The translations under genes and the position numbers were made by a program. The notes beneath the pieces were generated by a model, which was given only the letters and a program-made list of their open reading frames with translations, did not search any database and was not told where the DNA came from. A stretch of DNA of 11,683 nucleotides from Bacillota bacterium (GTDB lineage Bacteria; Bacillota; Clostridia; Lachnospirales; Lachnospiraceae): positions 1-11,683 of the forward strand of contig JAEZKA010000034.1 of the NCBI GenBank assembly GCA_023436225.1, given 5' to 3'. Within the stretch, counting starts at the first letter, position 1; the number at the start of each line of letters is the position of its first letter. Of this stretch, positions 1 to 6,878 are shown piece after piece.

Positions 1-130
1 CAAGTATAACAGATATGCTATAGAGTGACAAAAGATAATCACTTTCTGCTGGAGTAAAAACCTACAACTGGAAAAATAAAATGACTATAAAGAGATGATT
101 TTGAGATATTAATTTAAAGATTTACAAGAT

Positions 131-171
131 ATGAAAAGCTAAAACATGATAGCATTGTTTTAGCTTTTCAT
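131..171. terminator. Hairpin terminator of an upstream gene
   Basis: A perfect 16-bp inverted repeat (131-146 against 156-171) encloses a 9-nt loop. The 3' arm contains TAGCTTTT, so a stem of GCTAAAACA/TGTTTTAGC followed by four U is a normal intrinsic terminator on the plus strand. The A-rich 5' arm would give a similar signal on the minus strand. No gene is visible between it and the left edge, so the gene it ends lies outside the window. Confidence 0.65.
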
Positions 172-494
172 CGTTGGCCCAGCATGGGAGAACTCTTTAA
201 GGAAATTCGAGTGTATATTTATGAGATAAATTACATAAATATATATATTTTACTCTTCAACCAGGCCTAATACGGATTAAATAATTAAGTAAAAGTGCTA
301 TGATATTAATAAAATAAAGCAAAGATATCCTGTTACCAAATAAAATAAAGCCGACTCAATTATATAACAATGTAATATTTCAAATTGGATTAACAGAAAA
401 TCCCTTGAAATGCACAAAATGCACAATAAATCTTCGATACACGGACATATGAAAGCCACTGGAAATACTTTTTTCGTAATTTTTGATATTTTTA
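172..494. other. Gene-free AT-rich upstream region
   Basis: I see no credible coding region, RNA gene or known riboswitch here. It contains an AT-rich hairpin (10-bp perfect stem 214-223 with 234-243), a 13-bp direct repeat AATAAAATAAAGC at 308-320 and 339-351, and a 9-bp tandem repeat unit starting ATGCACAA at 410-417 and 419-426. These could be regulator-binding sites for the aminotransferase promoter or simply low-complexity sequence. Confidence 0.5.
308..351 (+). repeat. Pair of 13-bp direct repeats, 31-bp period
   Basis: AATAAAATAAAGC occurs at 308-320 and again exactly at 339-351. The repeat is A-rich, so chance is possible, but the copies are identical and spaced by 31 bp (about three helical turns), lying roughly 150-190 bp upstream of the probable promoter of the aminotransferase. 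No function is established. Confidence 0.35.
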
Positions 495-523
495 TTGCAT
501 TATTAAAATATATATATTACAAT
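495..523 (+). promoter_or_regulatory. Probable sigma-A promoter of the aminotransferase gene
   Basis: TTGCAT at 495-500 and TACAAT at 518-523 are separated by 17 bp. The -10 box matches five of six consensus bases; the -35 box only three. Transcription would start near 530, giving a leader of about 50 nt before the ATG at 581. The surroundings are AT-rich, which raises the false-positive risk. Confidence 0.45.
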
Positions 524-580
524 GATAAAGATTTGAATAGTGGAAACTATTAATTATGAATAAAGGACGGTGTGAATTCT

Positions 581-1777
581 ATGGCGTTAACATTATCAAA
601 GAAAGCGCAAGCAGTGAAGCCTTCATCCACCTTGGCGATAACCGCTAAGGCTAAGGAATTAATGAGTAAGGGAATCGATGTAGTTGGATTTGGAGCAGGT
701 GAGCCTGATTTCAATACTCCTGATAATATCTGTGATGCAGCTATTAAAGCCATTCATGATGGGTTTACAAAATATACACCTGCGGATGGAATTATAGAGC
801 TAAAAAAAGCAGTATGCGATAAATTCAAAAGCTTTAATAAGATTAGCTATGAACCGAGCCAGATCGTTGTCAGTAATGGTGGAAAGCACTCCTTAACCAA
901 TATCTTTGAAGCAATCTGTAATCCGGGTGACGAAGTTATCATTCCCGCCCCTTACTGGTTAAGCTATCCTGAGATTGTTAAACTGGCTGACGGCGTTCCC
1001 GTATTCGTAAGAGGTGAGAAATCCAATCAATATAAAGTTACAGCTGCGCAGATTGAAGCAGCCTGTACCGAGAAGACTAAGGCACTCATCTTGAATTCTC
1101 CCAGTAATCCTTCCGGTATGATATATACCAGAGAAGAGCTGGAGGCTATTGCTGAGGTTGCTGTCAGAAAAGATTTTTATGTTGTATCCGACGAGATGTA
1201 TGAGAATCTTATCTATGAGGGAGAGGCAATCAGTATCGCTTCCTTCAATGATGAGATCTATAAGAGAACCATTACCTGTAGTGGAGTTGCAAAGAGCTAT
1301 TCCATGACCGGTTGGAGAATTGGCTTTACCGGTTCCTCTAAGGAGATTGCGAAGCTTATGGGTAGTGTACAGAGTCATCAGACCTCTAATCCGAACTCCA
1401 TCGCACAGAAAGCAGCGTTGGAGGCCATTACGGGTCCTCAGGATTCCGTATATAAAATGCATGCCGAGTTCAAGAAGAGACGCGATTTCATGGTAGAGAG
1501 GATAGCACAAATCAATAACATCTCTGCCCTAGCACCTCAAGGTGCTTTCTATCTATTTGTTGACATCAGTAAATTGCTTGATAAGGAGTATAACGGTGAG
1601 AAGATTGGTGATGTAGATAAATTGGCCAAAATTCTGATTGAGGATTATAATGTTGCTGTAATTCCCTGTGCCGATTTTGGTTTTGCGGATCATATCCGTC
1701 TGTCCTATGCAATCTCTATGGAGCAAATTGTGAAGGGTCTTGATCGAATTGAAGCACTTGTAGAGAAATTAGGCTGA
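581..1777 (+). CDS. aspC: Pyridoxal-phosphate aspartate aminotransferase, class I (subgroup Ib)
   Basis: This cytoplasmic enzyme transfers the amino group of aspartate to 2-oxoglutarate, giving oxaloacetate and glutamate; subgroup Ib members may also use prephenate. The protein has 398 residues, normal for the family. Residue K238 in the SGVAKSYSMTGWRIGF block is the PLP Schiff-base lysine. N176 (NSPSNPSG), D204 and Y207 (SDEMY) are the usual cofactor contacts, and R373 near the C terminus (HIRLSYA) fits the substrate-carboxylate arginine. An in-frame GTG at 572 sits only 1-4 nt after the AAAGGACGG ribosome-binding region (562-570), so I chose the ATG at 581, which also matches the usual MAL-LSKKA start. 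It is monocistronic: a promoter at 495-523 and a strong terminator at 1900-1950. Family is certain; preference for aspartate is inferred from similarity. Confidence 0.93.
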   Translation: MALTLSKKAQAVKPSSTLAITAKAKELMSKGIDVVGFGAGEPDFNTPDNICDAAIKAIHDGFTKYTPADGIIELKKAVCDKFKSFNKISYEPSQIVVSNGGKHSLTNIFEAICNPGDEVIIPAPYWLSYPEIVKLADGVPVFVRGEKSNQYKVTAAQIEAACTEKTKALILNSPSNPSGMIYTREELEAIAEVAVRKDFYVVSDEMYENLIYEGEAISIASFNDEIYKRTITCSGVAKSYSMTGWRIGFTGSSKEIAKLMGSVQSHQTSNPNSIAQKAALEAITGPQDSVYKMHAEFKKRRDFMVERIAQINNISALAPQGAFYLFVDISKLLDKEYNGEKIGDVDKLAKILIEDYNVAVIPCADFGFADHIRLSYAISMEQIVKGLDRIEALVEKLG

Positions 1778-1899
1778 TTAACGGAAAGAGCATATTAGAA
1801 AATGATATTATTTGGAACAACTATCACAAATAGCTTAAAATATGTGATTGTGATATAAACAAATCATACATATTGAACTTCATACTGTTTTCATAGATT

Positions 1900-1950
1900 T
1901 AGGTAGTGTTTTTACAATTTATTGTTAAAACACTACCTATCTTTCTGCTT
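1900..1950 (+). terminator. Intrinsic terminator after the aminotransferase
   Basis: A 13-bp perfect stem (1900-1912 with 1927-1939) continues after one T-T mismatch into four more pairs (1914-1917 with 1922-1925) closed by a TTTA loop. A pyrimidine-rich TCTTTCTGCTTTT tail follows. The stem lies 120 nt past the aminotransferase stop codon and separates it from proC. Confidence 0.88.
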
Positions 1951-2007
1951 TTATGTTAGAATACTTTTATTCTATTATGTAAATCTTTTAAGAAGGAAGG
2001 ACGAAAT

Positions 2008-2814
2008 ATGGCGTTATTTGGTTTTATTGGAGCGGGGAACATGGGTTATCCCTTAATTCAGGTAGCCGGCAATATCTTTGGGAAGGATGAGGTTGTATTT
2101 ACGGATGCATCCCTGGAGCGTTGCCAGTTTGTAAATAAAGAAACTCAGATTCCGTATGTTAAGGAAAATATAGATGTAGTAAAGCAATGTAAGTATCTAG
2201 TACTTGCAGTGAAACCACAATTCTTTTCCATTGTATTAGACGAAATTAAGGCTTTCGTGACGAAGGATCATATTGTAATTTCTATCGCTGCGGGCATTAC
2301 GATTACTACATTGAAGGAGATGTTAGGAGACACCACTCGTATTGTAAGAGCAATGCCTAATACACCGGCTATGGTATACAAGGGAATGACAGGAATATCT
2401 TTCTCTCAGGATAATTACAGTGACGTAGAAAAGACGGAAATTGATCGTTTCTTCCAGTCCTTCGGTAAATATGAGGTATTTGATGAAAAGTTAATGAATG
2501 CAGTCGTATGTGCGAGTGGGAGCTCACCAGCATATGTATATATGTTTATAGAAGCATTGGCAGACAGTGTAGTTGCCTATGGTATCCCAAGAGATAAAGC
2601 CTATGTTCTTGCAGCTCAGACAGTACTTGGTGCTGCAACAATGGTACTAGAGACAGGAGAACATCCCGGAAGGCTTAAGGATAATGTCTGCTCCCCCGGT
2701 GGGACCACCATTGCTGCTGTAAAGGCCTTGGAGGAGTATGGCCTGCGTAATGCCATTATGAAAGCAACGGATGCTTGCTATGATAAGGCAGTAGACTTAA
2801 GTAAAAAGCTCTAA
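2008..2814 (+). CDS. proC: Pyrroline-5-carboxylate reductase
   Basis: This enzyme reduces 1-pyrroline-5-carboxylate to L-proline with NAD(P)H, the last step of proline synthesis, in the cytoplasm. The 268-residue length is standard. The N terminus has the Rossmann dinucleotide motif GFIGAGNMG (5-13). VKP (68-70) and MPNTPA (116-121) follow, then the C-terminal dimerisation and active-site domain with SGSSPAY (170-176) and the family signature around DNVCSPGGTT (225-234). AGGAAGG at 1994-2000 lies 7 nt before the ATG. A terminator upstream (1900-1950) means transcription starts in the 1951-2000 stretch; TATTAT at 1973-1978 is a possible -10 box but I see no good -35 partner. An unusual long hairpin follows the stop codon. 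Confidence 0.96.
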   Translation: MALFGFIGAGNMGYPLIQVAGNIFGKDEVVFTDASLERCQFVNKETQIPYVKENIDVVKQCKYLVLAVKPQFFSIVLDEIKAFVTKDHIVISIAAGITITTLKEMLGDTTRIVRAMPNTPAMVYKGMTGISFSQDNYSDVEKTEIDRFFQSFGKYEVFDEKLMNAVVCASGSSPAYVYMFIEALADSVVAYGIPRDKAYVLAAQTVLGAATMVLETGEHPGRLKDNVCSPGGTTIAAVKALEEYGLRNAIMKATDACYDKAVDLSKKL

Positions 2815-2816
2815 TT

Positions 2817-2905
2817 GGATTGGAGCGTCAAAAGCCTAGAAATAAGGCTGGGTAGAGATGTGCAAATTGATATCAGTTTTTGAATGGCTTTTGACACTTT
2901 AATCC
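2817..2905 (+). repeat. Long imperfect inverted repeat (structured RNA or terminator candidate) between proC and the NUDIX gene
   Basis: The arms 2817-2836 and 2886-2905 pair over 20 positions with one C-A mismatch and two G-U pairs; the inner 10 bp (2827-2836 with 2886-2895) are perfect. The loop is 49 nt and contains a second copy of GGCT (2846-2849) able to pair with AGCC at 2833-2836, so two mutually exclusive folds exist. No run of U follows, which argues against an ordinary terminator. I see no flanking target duplication and recognise no known riboswitch. It lies in the leader of the NUDIX gene, 34 nt before its start codon. Confidence 0.6.
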
Positions 2906-2939
2906 GAAATACTGTTTTAAATAAAGGAGAGAAAAAGCT

Positions 2940-3473
2940 ATGAATCCATATAAACGTGTGAAAAGAGACCTGGTTCAAAAAGGTAGTATAATCGATTACT
3001 ATCATGATACGATACAAATTAATGAGGAGAAGACGACAACCTTTGATTTCATTCATCATAAAGGAGCCTCGGCTATGGTTCCGGTGGATGAACAGGGCAG
3101 AATCGTTATGGTACGACAGTACCGCAATGCAGTAGATAGCTATACCCTTGAGATTCCGGCCGGCGGTTTGAATATCGGTGAGGATAATATGACCTGTGCA
3201 ATTCGCGAGTGTGAGGAGGAGACCGGCTATAAAGCCGGAGAAGTCCATCACCTGATTGACGTGTATACTACGGTAGCCTTTAGTAACGAGAAGATATGCA
3301 TCTACTATACCACCGGTATTACACAGACGAAGCAGAACCTGGATGAGGATGAATTTGTAACGATTGAGCATCATTCTTTGGAAGAGCTAACGAAGTTAAT
3401 TCTTCAAGGAGAAATCAAGGATGCGAAGACGGTTGCAGCGATTCTGGCGTATAAGGAGAAGGTTAGTAAATAA
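2940..3473 (+). CDS. nudF: NUDIX hydrolase, ADP-ribose pyrophosphatase type
   Basis: It probably hydrolyses ADP-ribose to AMP and ribose 5-phosphate in the cytoplasm, clearing a reactive metabolite. The NUDIX box runs from G75 to Y97 and fits GX5EX7REUXEEXGU exactly: G75, E81, R89, E90, E93, E94, G96. The EIPAG stretch (71-75) just before it is characteristic of the ADP-ribose pyrophosphatase branch. Length is 177 residues, normal for the family. AAAGGAGA (2923-2930) lies about 10 nt before the ATG. In Bacillus subtilis nudF also sits close upstream of spoIIM, as here (next gene begins 78-93 nt downstream), which supports the assignment. The exact substrate is inferred from motif and neighbourhood only. 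Confidence 0.9.
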   Translation: MNPYKRVKRDLVQKGSIIDYYHDTIQINEEKTTTFDFIHHKGASAMVPVDEQGRIVMVRQYRNAVDSYTLEIPAGGLNIGEDNMTCAIRECEEETGYKAGEVHHLIDVYTTVAFSNEKICIYYTTGITQTKQNLDEDEFVTIEHHSLEELTKLILQGEIKDAKTVAAILAYKEKVSK

Positions 3474-3566
3474 CGAAATGTCGTTTAAAGTAATCGATAT
3501 GCTTGTTCTATTTTAATTACTAAATCATATCTATGTTATATAACTGATAAGATGGTAGGCATAAAA

Positions 3567-4178
3567 ATGAAGAAGTTAAGATTACAGTTCATTAGACCAA
3601 ATATAATACAGATTGCCGTTATTGTTTTGATCATTGGATTATTTCTAGGGATTGTATGTGCCAATGTATTTCAGGATAATTTTACGAAACGCTTACAGAT
3701 CTATGAGGATAATGTGTTTACCGAGATTGCAGATAGTGAGATTGATCATGCGGGGTTATTCCGATATGTTCTGGGTAACAATTTCAGTGATTTTATTATG
3801 TTCTGGTTGCTCTGCATAACAATACTTGGAATTCCGTATATGGCTCTTAAGATAGCTTCCTTTGGTTTCTTTTCAGGCTTTTTTATCTCGGCAGTTACCA
3901 TGGAGTATGGTTTTAAAGGAATCATATTAGTACTAGTTTATCTGTTTCCCCACGGCTTCCTGTATCTGCCGATTGTATTGATTTGTCTGTACAAGGGTTA
4001 TTCCCTTAGCAGGGATATCTATCAGTCAAGCCATACCAGTCTGGCTGCGATACTAAAACCAATTCGCGAGAATTTGTTGATTATTATCATTTTAGCAGTT
4101 GCTTTAGTATTTGCGAGCTTTCTGGAAGCATATCCGGGTGCATATTTCTTAAAGAAGGCCTTAGGATTAATTACTTAA
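3567..4178 (+). CDS. spoIIM: Stage II sporulation protein M (engulfment complex)
   Basis: SpoIIM is the membrane anchor of the SpoIID-SpoIIM-SpoIIP peptidoglycan-degrading complex that drives engulfment of the forespore. The protein (203 residues from this start) has five predicted hydrophobic helices at about 13-33, 75-95, 97-113, 118-141 and 169-188. The conserved DUF95 motif FPHGF (127-131) lies inside helix four. The C-terminal LEAYPGA resembles the family's conserved acidic patch after the last helix. An in-frame ATG at 3552 would add MVGIK, but nothing like a ribosome-binding site precedes it. The ATG at 3567 has a weak GGTAGG about 7 nt upstream and gives a start typical of such proteins, so I prefer it without certainty. 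It follows nudF and precedes xerD by 54 nt, probably in one transcript. I found no convincing sigma-E promoter. Confidence 0.88.
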   Translation: MKKLRLQFIRPNIIQIAVIVLIIGLFLGIVCANVFQDNFTKRLQIYEDNVFTEIADSEIDHAGLFRYVLGNNFSDFIMFWLLCITILGIPYMALKIASFGFFSGFFISAVTMEYGFKGIILVLVYLFPHGFLYLPIVLICLYKGYSLSRDIYQSSHTSLAAILKPIRENLLIIIILAVALVFASFLEAYPGAYFLKKALGLIT

Positions 4179-4232
4179 GTATAGCAAAGAGTTTAATATT
4201 GGATTGGAACATAGCGAAGGAGGAGATATATC

Positions 4233-5108
4233 GTGGAACATTATATCAATGATTTCATCAGTTATCTGCAGGAAGTTAAGCACTCATCCAAGAATACGAT
4301 ACAAGCCTATCAGAATGATTTGAGGAAGCTTCAGCTATTTTTAGAGAAACAAATGATCCATTCTGTAGTTAAGATTAGCGAAACCAATCTGAATTCCTAC
4401 GTATTAACTCTGGAGAAGGAAGGCTTGTCACCTGCCTCTGTCTCCCGAAATATTGCAGCAATCAAAGCTTTTCTGCTTTATTTAATTAAACATCAGATCA
4501 TTACAAGTGATCCCTCCGAGCGAATTAAGCCTCCAAAAATTCAGAAAAAATCTCCACAGGTTATAAAGACAGATTTGGTAGATCAATTACTCCTGCAGCC
4601 GGATACTAAGACCAAGAAGGGAATCCGTGATCTGGCAATGCTGGAGCTGTTATATGCTACCGGGATAAAAGTATCGGAGCTCATATCCTTAAAGGTCGTG
4701 GATGTAAATCTATCCGGTCGATATATTACCTGCGGGGACCGGAGAGAACGCAGTGTCCCCTTTGGTAAATCTGCTAAGACTGCCTTATCTGCCTATCTTA
4801 CAATTCGGGAGGAAGGCTTTAATAAGAAACAGAAGGATATTCTATTTCTAAATTCCTCTGGCGAGGCCCTAACAAGGCAAGGCTTTTGGAAGATCTTAAA
4901 GGCTTATGCCAAGCAGGTAGGAATTGCCGAGATTAATCCCAATTCGATTCGTCATTCCTTCGCCGCTCATCTTCTGGAAAATGGTGCGGAATTGAGTTGT
5001 GTCCAGGAGTTCCTGGGACATGCGGATATTACGACTACGCAATTATATCTTACCCATAGCTTTAAGAACAGCAGGGAAGTGTATATGAATGCCCATCCAA
5101 GGGCTTAA
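4233..5108 (+). CDS. xerD: XerD-like tyrosine recombinase with an altered active site
   Basis: Xer recombinases resolve chromosome dimers at dif by breaking DNA through a tyrosine. This 291-residue protein has the full architecture: an N-terminal SAM-like core-binding domain (about 1-85) and a C-terminal catalytic domain (about 110-285). Retained are R240 (second arginine), H263 (LGHAD) and nucleophile Y272 (TTQLY), with the R-to-H and H-to-Y spacings of E. coli XerD. Altered are the first arginine (ATGIKVSEL, K146), the beta-hairpin lysine (a shortened CGDRRER at 167-173 where B. subtilis has CIGKGNKER) and the histidine of HxxR (N237). It starts with GTG after a strong AAGGAGG (4217-4223) spaced 9 nt; no better start exists. 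Its position next to spoIIM matches the chromosomal xerD (ripX) locus of Bacillus, so this is the vertical copy rather than a phage integrase. Family is certain; recombinase activity is doubtful. Confidence 0.9.
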   Translation: MEHYINDFISYLQEVKHSSKNTIQAYQNDLRKLQLFLEKQMIHSVVKISETNLNSYVLTLEKEGLSPASVSRNIAAIKAFLLYLIKHQIITSDPSERIKPPKIQKKSPQVIKTDLVDQLLLQPDTKTKKGIRDLAMLELLYATGIKVSELISLKVVDVNLSGRYITCGDRRERSVPFGKSAKTALSAYLTIREEGFNKKQKDILFLNSSGEALTRQGFWKILKAYAKQVGIAEINPNSIRHSFAAHLLENGAELSCVQEFLGHADITTTQLYLTHSFKNSREVYMNAHPRA

Positions 5109-5134
5109 TACATTACTTAATGCATGCTGAGAAG

Positions 5135-5141
5135 AAGGAGG
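5135..5141 (+). promoter_or_regulatory. Strong ribosome-binding site that fixes the start at 5150
   Basis: A perfect AAGGAGG ends 8 nt before the ATG at 5150. An upstream in-frame ATG at 5120 has no such site and lies before this motif, so the shorter 98-residue product is the real one. Confidence 0.85.
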
Positions 5142-5149
5142 AACAGAAG

Positions 5150-5446
5150 ATGAGAAAGAAATTACTTTCAATAGGGATAGGAATTCTAACCGCTATTTCT
5201 GGTATCATTATACTATACAATCTGGTTATCCGTATTTTAGCTCAATTATATTTGAAGTATAAATTTGGTGTAGCAATGAAAGATGTTTCGGAGATAGGTA
5301 TCATCGGGGGTGCGGACGGACCGACATCCATCTATGTTTCAAGTAATAATGAGCAGGTATTAATACCGGTATGTCTATTGCTGTTTATTATGGGTATTGC
5401 ATATTTTGTATTTCAGTGTCTAAGAAGAAAGAAACATGATCGATAA
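5150..5446 (+). CDS. Small two-helix membrane protein with the GGADGPT motif of decarboxylase beta subunits
   Basis: Function is unknown. The 98-residue protein has a hydrophobic helix at about 6-27, a short amphipathic stretch, the motif IGIIGGADGPTSIYVSS (49-65), a second helix at about 69-88 and a basic tail RRKKHDR. The GGADGPT sequence is the conserved motif of OadB, the roughly 430-residue beta subunit of sodium-pumping oxaloacetate and methylmalonyl-CoA decarboxylases, where its aspartate belongs to the sodium-binding region. Only that motif and its immediate surroundings are present, so it cannot be a decarboxylase subunit by itself. Short proteins of this kind are found in other Clostridia and are often named after OadB. 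It starts 41 nt after the xerD stop with its own strong ribosome-binding site, so co-transcription is likely, and it ends at a bidirectional terminator. Confidence 0.8.
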   Translation: MRKKLLSIGIGILTAISGIIILYNLVIRILAQLYLKYKFGVAMKDVSEIGIIGGADGPTSIYVSSNNEQVLIPVCLLLFIMGIAYFVFQCLRRKKHDR

Positions 5447-5493
5447 GAACAAAATTAATTATGATATAAATAAAGAAAACCTGAGAATGTATC

Positions 5494-5566
5494 ATAAAAA
5501 TGCATATGGATACCTCATCAGATACTTTACCGTATGAGATATTCCATATGCACTTATTGTTTATTT
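5494..5566. terminator. Bidirectional terminator between convergent genes
   Basis: A perfect 10-bp stem (5501-5510 with 5543-5552) extends inward by roughly seven more pairs (CTCAT with ATGAG among them) with a bulge. ATAA/TTAT flanks (5494-5497 with 5554-5557) can pair further. On the plus strand it is followed by TTATTGTTTATTT; on the minus strand the A run at 5496-5500 gives five U. It ends both the xerD-side transcript and the DAHP synthase transcript. Confidence 0.85.
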
Positions 5567-5635
5567 GGTGTTGTGGTTATGCTCTATAAGATGGGTTAGT
5601 CCGTAGCAGAAGGTCTAGCAAGGTTTGAAGCACAC

Positions 5636-6664
5636 CTAAATATTATCCGCGATGGTATAGATTAAGCGCTCGGAATCCTCCCAACCTAAACAAGGATCTG
5701 TGATAGATTTTCCGTACACGTGATCGGTTACCTTCTGACATCCTCCTTCAATATAACTCTCAATCATGACACCCTTCACCATACTAGCAATCTCCGAGGA
5801 AAGCTTACGGCTGTGTAAAACTTCCTTCACAATACGGATTTGTTCCTTATACTGCTTGTTGGAGTTGGCGTGGTTTGCATCCACGATAATTGCAGGGTTT
5901 GCCAGATCTCGCTCATTATACATAGAGACCAGAAGATTCAAATCCTCATAATGATAATTCGGAATGGATTGTCCATGCTTATTAACTGCACCCCTTAAAA
6001 TTGTATGTGCTAATGGATTCCCTGAGGTGATAGCCTCCCAGGTACGGTATAAGAAGGTGTGGCTAGCCTGAGCAGCAACTACTGAATTGAGCATTACAGA
6101 GAAGTCACCACTGGTGGGGTTCTTCATACCGGCTGGTACATCCATTCCACTGATTGTGAGACGATGCTGCTGATCTTCAACAGAGCGTGCCCCGACAGCA
6201 ACATAGGATAGGATGTCCTCAACGTAGGGCCAATTCTCCGGATAAAGCATCTCATCTGCAGCAGTTAAACCGCTTTCAGCAATGGCACGCAGATGCATCT
6301 TTCTCATTGCGATTAAGCCCTCCTGAAGATCTGGCTCCTTCTCGGGATCCGGTTGATGAACGATACCCTTATAGCCTTCTCCTGTGGTTCTTGGTTTATT
6401 TGTATATATTCTCGGTATCAGAATAATCTTGTCCTGAACCTTGTCTTGAATCTTAGACAAACGTGAAATATAATCGCAGACTGCATCCTCATTATCTGCG
6501 GAGCAGGGCCCGATGATTACAAGAAACTTCCCGGATGCACCTGTGATAACATCTTTTATTTGTTTATCCCGTTCCTTTTTACAAAGAACATCTCGGGCGG
6601 GCATTGGATAAGCTCTGACTAATTCCTCCGGTGAGATAACTTCTTTTATAAATTTGAAACTCAT
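5636..6664 (-). CDS. aroF: 3-deoxy-7-phosphoheptulonate (DAHP) synthase, class I
   Basis: This enzyme condenses phosphoenolpyruvate with erythrose 4-phosphate, the first committed step of aromatic amino-acid synthesis, in the cytoplasm. The 342-residue protein matches the E. coli AroF/G/H type in length. Metal ligands are all present: C54 (GPCSADN), H265 (DANHANS), E306 (YIEGG) and D323 (ITDPCLGW). PEP and phosphate contacts lie in PRIYTNKPRTTGEGYKG (84-100), GARSVEDQQHR (158-168) and KNPTSGDF (181-188). The frame stays open for 31 codons upstream, but that stretch contains the promoter; the ATG at 6664 has AAGGGAGA spaced 8 nt and begins the conserved sequence. The gene is monocistronic, convergent with the mini-OadB gene and divergent from the kinase. 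The N terminus carries the usual short feedback-region extension, but which amino acid inhibits it cannot be read here; the aroF/aroG choice is arbitrary. Confidence 0.93.
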   Translation of the reverse strand: MSFKFIKEVISPEELVRAYPMPARDVLCKKERDKQIKDVITGASGKFLVIIGPCSADNEDAVCDYISRLSKIQDKVQDKIILIPRIYTNKPRTTGEGYKGIVHQPDPEKEPDLQEGLIAMRKMHLRAIAESGLTAADEMLYPENWPYVEDILSYVAVGARSVEDQQHRLTISGMDVPAGMKNPTSGDFSVMLNSVVAAQASHTFLYRTWEAITSGNPLAHTILRGAVNKHGQSIPNYHYEDLNLLVSMYNERDLANPAIIVDANHANSNKQYKEQIRIVKEVLHSRKLSSEIASMVKGVMIESYIEGGCQKVTDHVYGKSITDPCLGWEDSERLIYTIADNI

Positions 6665-6672
6665 AGCATCAA

Positions 6673-6680
6673 TCTCCCTT
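6673..6680 (-). promoter_or_regulatory. Ribosome-binding site setting the DAHP synthase start
   Basis: Read on the minus strand this is AAGGGAGA, ending 8 nt before the ATG at 6664. It supports the short start over the longer open frame that reaches 6757. Confidence 0.8.
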
Positions 6681-6695
6681 GTTTTATGTTGATTT

Positions 6696-6724
6696 ATTGT
6701 ATCCTTTATTTTAAAATTCGTCAA
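6696..6724 (-). promoter_or_regulatory. Sigma-A promoter of the DAHP synthase gene
   Basis: On the minus strand TTGACG (complement of 6719-6724) and TACAAT (complement of 6696-6701) are separated by exactly 17 bp; each box matches five of six consensus bases. Transcription would begin near 6689, leaving a leader of about 25 nt. That is too short for a T-box or peptide attenuator, so any control must act at the promoter or on the enzyme. Confidence 0.8.
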
Positions 6725-6849
6725 CCAAATAATACAAACAAATGTATAAATTAACATTCTTATAGGAACATGAGTATAGGAAGATGCCTCCGCTTGCAGC
6801 TCCCTATGTTCAATTATATAATAGATTCATACTGGTAAAATTATGTTAT

Positions 6850-6878
6850 TTGATATACTATAAATTACAGATTATATT
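6850..6878 (+). promoter_or_regulatory. Probable sigma-A promoter of the kinase gene
   Basis: TTGATA (6850-6855) and TATATT (6873-6878) are 17 bp apart, each five of six to consensus. Transcription would start near 6885, giving a leader of about 75 nt that contains two GGCC copies (6921-6924, 6934-6937) able to pair just before the ribosome-binding site. The AT-rich setting lowers confidence. Confidence 0.5.

Noticed and set aside
959..1510. Long open frame on the minus strand within the aminotransferase gene
   Set aside because: It lies wholly opposite a well-conserved gene, has no ribosome-binding site or recognisable domain, and reads as a shadow of plus-strand codon use.
2811..3374. 187-codon open frame on the minus strand across the NUDIX gene
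   Set aside because: It overlaps the NUDIX coding sequence and the hairpin region, shows no family features, and the plus-strand gene has a complete NUDIX box and a good ribosome-binding site.
3481..3551. Possible sigma-E promoter before spoIIM (CATATCTAT near 3526)
   Set aside because: The -10-like element departs from the consensus and no -35 element lies at the right distance. SpoIIM regulation cannot be read here.
4199..4208. TTGGATTGGA shared with the outer arm of the 2817-2905 hairpin (2815-2824)
   Set aside because: Only ten bases match, the second site has no partner arm, and no other copy stands out, so chance is the simplest explanation.
5120..5149. Earlier ATG for the mini-OadB protein adding ten residues
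   Set aside because: The added residues are encoded by the ribosome-binding region of the next ATG, and nothing precedes 5120 that would recruit a ribosome.
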